DNA of 64,000 bases from JABDBE01 sp963832245 (GTDB lineage: Bacteria > Acidobacteriota > Terriglobia > Terriglobales > Acidobacteriaceae). The notes beneath the pieces were generated by a model. The model ran no database searches. It saw only the letters and a program-made list of their open reading frames with translations, and was not told the origin of the DNA. Of this stretch, positions 57,206-64,000 are shown in pieces; position 1 is the stretch's first letter, and each line of letters begins with the position of its first letter. Location of the stretch: contig CAWHTG010000001.1 of NCBI GenBank assembly GCA_963832245.1, positions 62,001 through 126,000 of the forward strand. The letters are read 5' to 3'. A program made the position numbers and the translations under genes.

Positions 57206-58561
57206 ATGCTCTTCGGAGTCCCAGGTTTGAAGAGAGCCTTAGTCAGCATCTTTGTGCTTGCAGCTGCCTGCGTGACCATTATTTCCTGCGGAAGCAGCAA
57301 CTCCTCCGCGAATACGCACAAACCCAGCGGCCTGAAGTTCCGGGTTTTTATTTCGAATCCTCTGTTTCCGGGCTCAACCGGTGTGACCGGGACGAATTTG
57401 CCGGTGCTTAACATTGTTGATGCCACGCAAGACGTGCTTTCTACTTCGGTGGTTAGTTTGTTGGGCGAGAGCACGCAACCCGGGCTGATGGCCGTCTCTT
57501 CAGACCTGAAGTTCACCCTGGTTTACAGCCCGGCCGGGAATTCTGTAACCGTCATCGACAACACGACCGAGACGATTGCAACCGGTGCCGGGTCTACCAC
57601 GTCGTTGCCGCCCATTACCCTGCCGGGCTTTACCGAGAGCATCGTGGTCAATCCCGCATCGACCTCCGCCTACGCCGCCGTGCCCACTGCGCCGGTACTT
57701 GGTCAAGCTCCAGGGGCAGTCGAGGTGCTGAACTTACAAAGTGGAGGAATCGCCGCGTCCATCCCCGTGCCCGGCGCGCACTTTGTCGTATGCAGCCCAG
57801 ACGGCAACCACGTCCTGGTGTTCAGCGACAATTCTGATACGGTAACCGTGATTACAACGATCCTGATCGGGACCAGCAGTGATCCGCGGAGCACCATCGC
57901 TGGTTTCGACCGCCCCGCATGGGGAATTTTTGCGAACAACACCACGGCTTACGTGATGGATTGCGGTGCGCAATGCGGCGGAAAAGCGGCGGGAGTTAGC
58001 GTCCTCGACGTGGGCGCCGCTACCTCGGCGAGCACCACTCCGGTTGTTGCGGCCACCTATGGCTTGCTCAACGGATCCACTTTGTATGTGGCTGGAAGCC
58101 CGTCGCCTAATCCGCCCGGAACGAACACCTGTACGGGGACAAAGACTGCGGCCACGACCTGCGGCCGGCTTAGCGTCATCGACACTGGTTCTATGACGGT
58201 CACGGGTTCGGCCGTGATCACGGACGGATACCATGATCGCATGCAAATCAGCCAAAACGGGCAGCTCTACATTGGTTCGCATAGCTGCACCAATATAAAT
58301 ATCCCCGGGGGCGAAGTGCGTGGCTGTTTGTCCATCTTCAACGCGAACAGCCCTGGTGTCGTCATCCCGCCTAGCAGCGGCGACGTGACCGGCATCCAGC
58401 AAATCTCGGGGCGCGACGTCGTTTATGTAGTCCAAAACGCTGGGCTTGCAATTTACGACACGGACACTAACCAGCTGCAAGTGACGCCCGGCGACACTCT
58501 CAACAATAACGGGCAGGTGGATATCGTGGGTCAGCTCTACGATGTGAAGCTGGTGGATTGA
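57206..58561 (+). CDS. YncE-like beta-propeller lipoprotein
   Basis: 451 residues. A lipoprotein signal (MLFGVPGLKRALVSIFVLAA, then ACVTIISCGSS with the modified cysteine in IISC) is followed by repeated blades with NSVTVIDNTTETIATGAG, GAVEVLNLQSGGIAASIPVP and CGRLSVIDTGSMTVTGSAVI, the seven-bladed YncE/YVTN-type propeller pattern. Likely anchored in the outer membrane facing the periplasm or surface. Ligand unknown. The ribosome-binding site is weak; a TTG seven codons later has GGAG upstream. Confidence 0.83.
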   Translation: MLFGVPGLKRALVSIFVLAAACVTIISCGSSNSSANTHKPSGLKFRVFISNPLFPGSTGVTGTNLPVLNIVDATQDVLSTSVVSLLGESTQPGLMAVSSDLKFTLVYSPAGNSVTVIDNTTETIATGAGSTTSLPPITLPGFTESIVVNPASTSAYAAVPTAPVLGQAPGAVEVLNLQSGGIAASIPVPGAHFVVCSPDGNHVLVFSDNSDTVTVITTILIGTSSDPRSTIAGFDRPAWGIFANNTTAYVMDCGAQCGGKAAGVSVLDVGAATSASTTPVVAATYGLLNGSTLYVAGSPSPNPPGTNTCTGTKTAATTCGRLSVIDTGSMTVTGSAVITDGYHDRMQISQNGQLYIGSHSCTNINIPGGEVRGCLSIFNANSPGVVIPPSSGDVTGIQQISGRDVVYVVQNAGLAIYDTDTNQLQVTPGDTLNNNGQVDIVGQLYDVKLVD

Positions 58562-58685
58562 CTGGGCTCTTGGTGGGTCAGCTTTGGCCGCTGAGCCACC
58601 AATTCCGCCACGGAGATGTGGATTTCCTCTCCGGTCGCCGCTGCGATCCGGGCCCGCCTGGTTCCCCAGCTCGGGCCTGCGTCGG

Positions 58686-59408
58686 TCAAGCCGTCGGTGT
58701 TATCCATTCGGGCGAGAGTCGCACTGGCGGCATTACCACATCTTTTGGCAGTCCCCAGTTTTCACGCGCTGCTTTTGCACGTTTTCTGGCCAGCGCGTGC
58801 CCTTTTCGTATTTCCAGTCGAGCCTTAGGCGAATGTGCCAACAACTCGCGAATTCGCATTTTGGCTTTGTAGAGTTGGGATTTCGAGTTGCCTATCGAGC
58901 AACCGAGCATCTGCGCGATTTCCTGGTGCTCATAGCCCTCGACTTCGTGCAGCACGAAGATGTTCCTATACCCCGGGGAAAGGTCTTTAATGGCGCGGGC
59001 CAATGTGACCCGGTCGACGCAGCCCGCCAGATTGCTGTCTCTGGTCGCGATTTCGCGGCGAAGCGTACTACCGTCCTGGTTGTCGTAGGGCTCGTCCAGG
59101 GAAACCTGGCACAGCGACTTTTTGCGAAAATGCATCAGTACCGTATTGACCGAAAGGCGGTGCAGCCAGGTCGAAAACGCTGAGTCTCCACGAAAGCCCG
59201 CGATCTTACGGAAGGCCTGCAGGAACGCATCTTGGGTAAGATCCTCCGCCTCCGCGGCGTTGTTGGTCATCCGCAAACATACGGAGTAGACCCGTCCTTT
59301 GTGTGTGTGAAACAGCGCGGCAAATGCGTCCGCATCGCCGTCTTGAGCACGCCTGACCAAATCAGATCCCAGCTCGTTCTCTCGGGTAGTAGCAAAGTCG
59401 ATGTTCAC
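58686..59408 (-). CDS. RNA polymerase sigma factor, ECF (RpoE-like) family
   Basis: 240 residues. Region 2 (about 15-90): DLVRRAQDGDADAFAALFHT, LRMTNNAAEAEDLTQDAFLQ and GDSAFSTWLHRLSVNTVLMH; region 4 (about 130-185): LSPGYRNIFVLHEVEGYEHQ and IAQMLGCSIGNSKSQLYKAK. GTG start with AAGGAG at 7 bases. The region between 2 and 4 holds an extra loop (NQDGSTLRREIATRDSNLAG) and a basic C-terminal tail of about 40 residues follows, longer than usual. No anti-sigma gene is adjacent on the same strand. Confidence 0.93.
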   Translation of the reverse strand: MNIDFATTRENELGSDLVRRAQDGDADAFAALFHTHKGRVYSVCLRMTNNAAEAEDLTQDAFLQAFRKIAGFRGDSAFSTWLHRLSVNTVLMHFRKKSLCQVSLDEPYDNQDGSTLRREIATRDSNLAGCVDRVTLARAIKDLSPGYRNIFVLHEVEGYEHQEIAQMLGCSIGNSKSQLYKAKMRIRELLAHSPKARLEIRKGHALARKRAKAARENWGLPKDVVMPPVRLSPEWITPTA

Positions 59409-60104
59409 CAGAGTCTCCTTTTAGATGTCAGTCCGTTGTGGCTGACGGACGAAGTGAGTTCATCCAAACTGTTAGCTGAGAATAAAGGCGACAGCGAGAG
59501 TGGGTCTATCGAGTGCGGTCTGTATCCGTCGTCCGTCGCCTCTGTAGAAGATCGACGTCCGAGAATTCAGCCGAAACAAGCATTTTTTTGTCCCGCGGAC
59601 ATTCCGCCTTTTTTGTCACGGCGTGGCTTTTCCTCGTGCCGTCCGAAAATCTCCGATGTAAACAGGCTTGCGGGTTGTTAGTTTTCGAAAACGTCAAGGA
59701 ACCGCGCTGGACAAGTACAGGACCATCCCGATAGCCGCGCATGGCCCGACTAATGTATCCCTTGCTGTAGCCCCAACGCGAGGGGCGGAAGGCAGGCGCT
59801 GGATTCGAACCTCCCCGTTTGTTGCTGGCGCTTGCCTGCTCTGCAATGTGGTCCCCGAGTTAGGCCCTTATTCTTCACCTCACGCGAAGGAAAGCTGAGG
59901 ATCAGTCACGAGACCCTTGGCCGGGAGGCTCGGTACGACCTTCGCGAGCCAGTATTTGCATGATGCCGATTCAGGAAATTTGGCGTTCCTACGACCGCGG
60001 TCCACAACTCCCGGCCTTTACCTAGTACTTTAAGGGTGAGCTACATTGCTCAGACTGAATTAACTTTCCCTAATAAACTAGCGAAGTACTGTGGGGGAGG
60101 TTCT
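59409..60104. other. Divergent intergenic region (696 bp), nothing recognised
   Basis: Between the sigma-factor gene (minus) and a response-regulator gene (plus). It includes a hairpin AGGCAGGCGC...GCGCTTGCCT at about 59789-59838 whose loop contains GGATTCGAACC, resembling a tRNA T-arm in reverse complement, but no complete tRNA can be folded. Open frames here are small and unconvincing. Confidence 0.45.
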
Positions 60105-60902
60105 ATGAGTGCATTTCGTATTTTGCTGGCGGACGATCATCCGATATTCCGTTTCGGTCTGTGTTCGATGCTTAGGTCTCACCCAGGATGGGAGGTCTGC
60201 GGAGAGGCCGCTAACGGACGGGAGGCGGTAGAGAAGTGCAAACAAATCAAGCCCGATCTTCTTATTTTGGACATTTGCTTGCCAGAACTGAACGGCCTGG
60301 AGGCGGCACGGCAAATCCTGAAAAACAACCCTGACCAGGCAATCCTGGTGCTTACCGCTGTGGACTCCGAGCATGTGATTCGAGAGTGCTTGGAAGCGGG
60401 TATTCGCGGCTGGGTTTTTAAGTCCGACGCACCCGAGGATCTAATGAGTGCTGTTCAGGCGATGCAACGGCAAAGGACCATCTTCAGCTCGCGGATGTCT
60501 GATCTGATGATGGACGGTTACAAGCGGCATCAAGCTGGTTCGGCTCCGGAAACTGTGACCAGATTGTCGCCCCGGGAGCACGAGGTTTTGCAACTCGTCT
60601 GTGAGGGCAAGGCTTCCAAGGGGATCGCCACGATCCTGAATGTGTCATTGGCAACGGCAGAAACGCATCGAAGCAACATCTTGCGCAAGCTGAGGCTTCA
60701 TTCCATCGCCGAGTTGGTGCTTTACGCGGTGAGGAACGGAATTGTCCACGTGCATTTTCCGCCGGTGTCGAACACCCCAAATCCGGGAGCGGAGAGTAAC
60801 CGTTCACTTGCACCTTCTGGCGGCTCTGCGCTTTCTGGCGGAGCGGCGCTTCCCAGGCAGGGTAGTGAGCCGGCAAATATTGCGTCCCAGGGGCTTTATT
60901 GA
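60105..60902 (+). CDS. NarL/FixJ-type response regulator
   Basis: 265 residues from MSAFRILLADDHPIFR, whose ATG follows GGGGGAGGTTCT. Receiver domain 1-120 with Asp10/Asp11, phospho-acceptor Asp56 in DLLILDICLPELNG, and K in GWVFKSDAPE; LuxR/GerE HTH near 175-235 (LSPREHEVLQLVCEGKASKG, then SLATAETHRSNILRKLRLHS). A tail of about 45 residues rich in Ser, Gly and Pro follows the HTH and is unusual. No kinase is adjacent. Confidence 0.93.
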   Translation: MSAFRILLADDHPIFRFGLCSMLRSHPGWEVCGEAANGREAVEKCKQIKPDLLILDICLPELNGLEAARQILKNNPDQAILVLTAVDSEHVIRECLEAGIRGWVFKSDAPEDLMSAVQAMQRQRTIFSSRMSDLMMDGYKRHQAGSAPETVTRLSPREHEVLQLVCEGKASKGIATILNVSLATAETHRSNILRKLRLHSIAELVLYAVRNGIVHVHFPPVSNTPNPGAESNRSLAPSGGSALSGGAALPRQGSEPANIASQGLY

Positions 60903-61082
60903 AGTTATCGCTTGCCTCGAGCCAGTTTGAAGGCCAGGGGTCATGCCTGAAATCGGGTCCTCCTCTTGCGCTCTTCGCGACAAGGTGGGTGCCCGATTCG
61001 CAATTCAATATGTGATTCACCGCGTCACTCGTTCAGCGCGAAACGTCGCGTGTGGGCTTCCAGTTTCAGGTCAAAAGACTCG

Positions 61083-63611
61083 TCACGGCTCCAACACCAA
61101 CTCATGGGCGCGGGCTTGTTCCACCGCTGGCGCCGAGAAAGGCCAGACAAAGGTAAATCCTTCGTACCAAGCCTTCCACTGATCCGTGAAATAAGGGCTG
61201 AACAGATTCCCCGCCTCGCCCGTCACCAGATTCAAAGTCGACTGATCCAGGGTCGCGAGGTCCACCGTCATTCGCTCCGAAGGTCCGTGGGTACGCGACA
61301 CGGCTTTTACGGTATATTCACTTCCTGAGAGCCGCTGTAATCCGGGCCCCGACCAGCAGCGCAGAACAGGAATTTTGCCAAAAATTGGATGCTGAATTTC
61401 TACGGGATGAAAATCTCCCCATTTCCACGAATTCAGGTCTTGAGGCGGAGGTGAATCGTGGGCTGGATTTGAATCGATCGCGGCCTGAACCGCCGCCGTC
61501 AGAAGCTCGTCGTAGTTCGCATAAGCGTCGGGTAGCCAGCGCTTGGGTTGATGCTGGACTACGTTCTCCAGCCAAAGCGTACTCATCATCCACTGATAGC
61601 TCTTCCAGCTAAGAGTGGTTTCGAGTTGTTGCGGATCTTTAGAAGCCGCGCCCAGCTTAGGTTCCAGCAGCAAACGCGCTAATTCCTGCCGCCCCCGCAC
61701 TGCAATCGTAGGCGCCGCTGAGTTTTCAATCATGCGCCCGTCCCACTGCCGCATGATCTCCGCTGCCGCCTTTGCCCGGGCAGAAGGATTCTTGGCATGG
61801 TCGACCGCATACACAAACCGCTCCGCGAAAAAGCGGTCCATCTCCGAATAGATATCGGTTTCGAGCGCCAGCATGTCCGCCGCAGAAAACTTTCTGCCGG
61901 ACTCCAACACGCGATAAATGCGAGCCGTTCGCCAGGGAGCCTCCCACTCCGTGCTGAGCGAATATTTATACCCATCCGGCGTGATTCGGCTATTCGCGGT
62001 TGCGATAATCCCTGATGGCGGATTGAAAACGCTGGGAAGCTTCTCAAACGGAACGTAGCCCACCCATTCGTGAGCGTTGTCGCTGCCATTCTCTGGCAGG
62101 CTGCCATCGCCTGCGGCGCGAATGGGAATCTTTCCGGTGGCCTGATAGCCGATGTTGCCATCCACGTCGGCATACACCACGTTTTGGCCGGGCGCATCGA
62201 GCTCTGAGAACGCGCGCCGGAACTCCTCCCATTTCTGCGCCGAGTCGACCGCGAAGAACGGACTACGCGTACCGTCATACAAAGTCCAACGCAATGCCAG
62301 CTTACGCGTCTCGCAGGGAACCATGTCCGAAACGATCGGTCCGTGGCGCGTCAGCACGACATCCACAATCACATCGGGCTTGTCCTTCTCGTGGATTACT
62401 TCACGACGATGCTCAGGCTGCTTCCACCCATCCGGCGTCAGATATTGTCCCTGCGGGTTGAAGGTCTCAACGTATAGGTCCTCAACCGTGGGACCGAGAT
62501 TGGTAAATCCCCAGGCAATGCGCTGGTTGTGTCCAACAATGACGTAGGGATAACCCGGCAGCGTGACCCCAGCCACATCGAAGCCGCCGCAGGACGGATT
62601 GCTGCATCGAAGATGCGCTTCATACCAGAGGTTCGGCATCTGATGGCCCAAATGCATATCGTTCGACAGCAGCGGCTTGCCCGACACCGCATGCGCTCCC
62701 GAGACCACCCAATTATTCGACCCCAGCACCAGAGGTCGGCCACCAAAAAACATTTCTGGCGACCGCAACGTCGGAAGATTAGATGGTCGCGTGAATTCAG
62801 TGACCGAGCTGTCCGCGCCCGAATCATCATCTTCATCGTCGTCTTCATTCTGATCGTTTTCATTCTGATCGTTGCCCTTAATCTCGTGGTCGAGACTGGA
62901 GCGCGAGGCCGTCGGCGGACGGTCATGCCAGGAAGAATTCACATACAAATCCGCCGTGAGCTCGGGCCCTAACTTGGCCAGGATTTTCTCGCGCTCGAGC
63001 GCATGCCTGGGACTGGTGCTCAGATCCTCCACCATTTGGACGCCGATCAGCGCCGAGTCTTCCGGCGTCCACGGTCGAGGTGAATACCGCAGAATGCGAA
63101 ATTCGAGCGGCAATCGCTCACGATGCGCCTCAACAAACGCATTCACTCCACGTGCATAAGCCTCGAAATGAGCGCGATACTCGGGCGTCAAAGTTTCTAT
63201 CGTCCTCCGCGCAACCGGCCTTAACCCCAGAATTCTCTGCTGGCGGTCATGCTCAACGAATGCCGTGCCGAAAACTTCCGCCAGTTCACCCGCCGCGAAC
63301 CTGCGCATTCCATCCATCTGGAATAACCGATCCTGCGCGGTCACATAACCTTGTACGAAAAACAGGTCATCGAAATTGGCGGCTTCAATCGTGGGCGCAC
63401 CGTGGGCATCACGATCTACCTTGACGGGCGCCAAAAGCCCGGTCACCCGCAGCCGGCCGTCGAGCTGAGGTAGAGCGGATCGCGCCATCGAATAAAACCA
63501 CAGAACGCCTGCCACCAAGAGCAACAAAATCGCAGCAATGAAATAGAGGGCAAGTCGTGCGGGGCGGAAACGCGACGGGGAAGATGAAAGAGAAGCCGGG
63601 ATCGTGACCAT
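61083..63611 (-). CDS. Penicillin acylase family protein (Ntn-hydrolase)
   Basis: 842 residues. An N-terminal membrane helix (21-43, ALYFIAAILLLLVAGVLWFY) anchors it; RDAHGAPTIEAANFDDLFFV and GYVTAQDRLFQMDGMRRFAA begin the alpha chain. The beta-chain nucleophile is Ser298 in LVLGSNNWVVSG, exposed by self-cleavage after Gly297. SGAHAVSGKPLLSNDMHLGH, YVIVGHNQRIAWGFTN and a C-terminal KAVSRTHGPSERMTVDLATL complete the family pattern. Between chains lies a very acidic stretch (NDQNENDQNEDDDEDDDSG) that could be removed on maturation. Substrate may be an acyl amide such as a homoserine lactone, but this is unproven. Confidence 0.92.
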   Translation of the reverse strand: MVTIPASLSSSPSRFRPARLALYFIAAILLLLVAGVLWFYSMARSALPQLDGRLRVTGLLAPVKVDRDAHGAPTIEAANFDDLFFVQGYVTAQDRLFQMDGMRRFAAGELAEVFGTAFVEHDRQQRILGLRPVARRTIETLTPEYRAHFEAYARGVNAFVEAHRERLPLEFRILRYSPRPWTPEDSALIGVQMVEDLSTSPRHALEREKILAKLGPELTADLYVNSSWHDRPPTASRSSLDHEIKGNDQNENDQNEDDDEDDDSGADSSVTEFTRPSNLPTLRSPEMFFGGRPLVLGSNNWVVSGAHAVSGKPLLSNDMHLGHQMPNLWYEAHLRCSNPSCGGFDVAGVTLPGYPYVIVGHNQRIAWGFTNLGPTVEDLYVETFNPQGQYLTPDGWKQPEHRREVIHEKDKPDVIVDVVLTRHGPIVSDMVPCETRKLALRWTLYDGTRSPFFAVDSAQKWEEFRRAFSELDAPGQNVVYADVDGNIGYQATGKIPIRAAGDGSLPENGSDNAHEWVGYVPFEKLPSVFNPPSGIIATANSRITPDGYKYSLSTEWEAPWRTARIYRVLESGRKFSAADMLALETDIYSEMDRFFAERFVYAVDHAKNPSARAKAAAEIMRQWDGRMIENSAAPTIAVRGRQELARLLLEPKLGAASKDPQQLETTLSWKSYQWMMSTLWLENVVQHQPKRWLPDAYANYDELLTAAVQAAIDSNPAHDSPPPQDLNSWKWGDFHPVEIQHPIFGKIPVLRCWSGPGLQRLSGSEYTVKAVSRTHGPSERMTVDLATLDQSTLNLVTGEAGNLFSPYFTDQWKAWYEGFTFVWPFSAPAVEQARAHELVLEP

Positions 63612-63698
63612 GCGTAACTTTGATTCTAGGTTGACTCAGACACGCATGACAAATCTCCTCTCTGTGCCATTGCAGGATAAGCATCCTTCACGATCGCA

Positions 63699-64000
63699 CT
63701 ACCAATGGACCAGATGGTCCGCGTCGTCCACCACGACGACTTCATATTTTTCCAGCATTGGCATGAGGAAGTTTTCTAACTCCTTCTTCCAAAGCTCCCC
63801 TTCGTAAAACTTTGCTTTCATCGGCTCGCGCGAGGCCATGTCGGGGAAGCCACGCATGAAAAAGAAGGTGTCGGGATCTTCGACGCAAAGAAACGGACCC
63901 AGTATTTTCATTCCGATTTCTGTGTGACCTGGAATGGATTTGGAGCGGAATATCTCAAGGAACCGGGCGCGCATGCCGGGCTTGGTTTTGTAGGTACGCA
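63699..64000 (-). CDS. NIPSNAP family protein, 5' partial
   Basis: About 100 residues to the window edge. The visible frame (RTYKTKPGMRARFLEIFRSK, then PGHTEIGMKILGPFLCVEDP and FFFMRGFPDMASREPMKAKF) fits the NIPSNAP dimeric alpha/beta-barrel family; the start lies beyond base 64000. It follows the penicillin acylase on the same strand with 87 bases between. The function of bacterial NIPSNAP proteins is mostly unknown. Confidence 0.85.
   Translation of the reverse strand, partial: RTYKTKPGMRARFLEIFRSKSIPGHTEIGMKILGPFLCVEDPDTFFFMRGFPDMASREPMKAKFYEGELWKKELENFLMPMLEKYEVVVVDDADHLVHW

Noticed and set aside
59789..59838. Possible tRNA (GGATTCGAACC and flanking complementary arms)
   Set aside because: The T-arm stem pairs poorly, the arms are only about 30 bases apart and no D or anticodon arm can be folded; it is a hairpin or at most a remnant.

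Overview
The window looks like a chromosomal segment of a Gram-negative soil or sediment bacterium, most probably an acidobacterium of the Terriglobia/Koribacter type. This is inferred from gene style and not from a marker gene: tandem short LuxR-type HTH genes with the ALWYEAR ending, SBBP-repeat proteins, an exosortase with PrsT-like TPR protein, BshB1, UPF0182, kinase-plus-PD40 receptors, frequent TTG/GTG starts and many GC-rich palindromic intergenic repeats. There is no rRNA, convincing tRNA, transposase, phage gene or CRISPR array. Both ends are cut: an RND adaptor gene enters at base 1 and a NIPSNAP-family gene leaves at base 64000.

Layout. 1-3947: RND efflux adaptor and pump, coupled by a 4-base overlap. 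4204-7460: a GAF/zinc-ribbon membrane protein, two overlapping LuxR-type HTH genes, and a 1-kb stretch without a clear gene. 7461-10835: sulfate activation (Sat-CysC fusion, TauE/SafE permease, CysQ-like phosphatase). 11049-24261: TPR lipoprotein, two secreted proteins, a receiver-less sigma-54 activator, a PilZ protein, a histidine kinase/NtrC-type regulator pair, a large SBBP-repeat surface protein with a good promoter, a small membrane protein and a second PilZ protein. 24610-26826: ccmABCD with 4-base overlaps throughout; ccmE lies apart at 31736-32227 and is of the CxxxY type. 26915-27023: a small remnant of a serine/threonine kinase gene.

28956-31651 is an accessory island with two vapBC toxin-antitoxin modules, a TIGR02391/Ymh-family gene and three same-orientation copies of one vapC 3' end, two of them broken. 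32348-37891: a DHFR-fold reductase, UPF0182 protein, then an OxyR-type regulator (both redox cysteines kept) divergent from a ferritin/Dps-like protein and a [2Fe-2S] ferredoxin. 37916-42455: a Ser/Thr kinase with PD40 propeller, an exosortase and a TonB-like protein.

42794-58561 is mainly housekeeping: tlyA, nadK, an amidohydrolase, lysA coupled to a GAF/SpoIIE phosphatase, hpt, a UPF0173 hydrolase, an O-methyltransferase, a fluoride-riboswitch-led crcB/DUF190/bshB1 operon, ispA, a stand-alone receiver protein, xseB, a homocysteine methyltransferase/methylenetetrahydrofolate reductase fusion and a propeller lipoprotein. 58686-64000: an ECF sigma factor, a NarL-type response regulator, a penicillin acylase and the partial NIPSNAP gene.

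Recurrent themes are envelope export and sorting (RND, TonB, exosortase, TPR), thiol/sulfur/oxidative-stress metabolism (Sat-CysC, CysQ, BshB1, OxyR, ferritin-like, MetH/MetF-like) and dense regulation. The strongest points for follow-up are the repeat-bounded vapC island, the fluoride switch with two mutually exclusive start-site-masking pairings, the overlapping HTH genes, the OxyR/ferritin/ferredoxin unit and the palindromic repeat family that also appears inside bshB1. All functional names are assigned by reading motifs; no database search was run.
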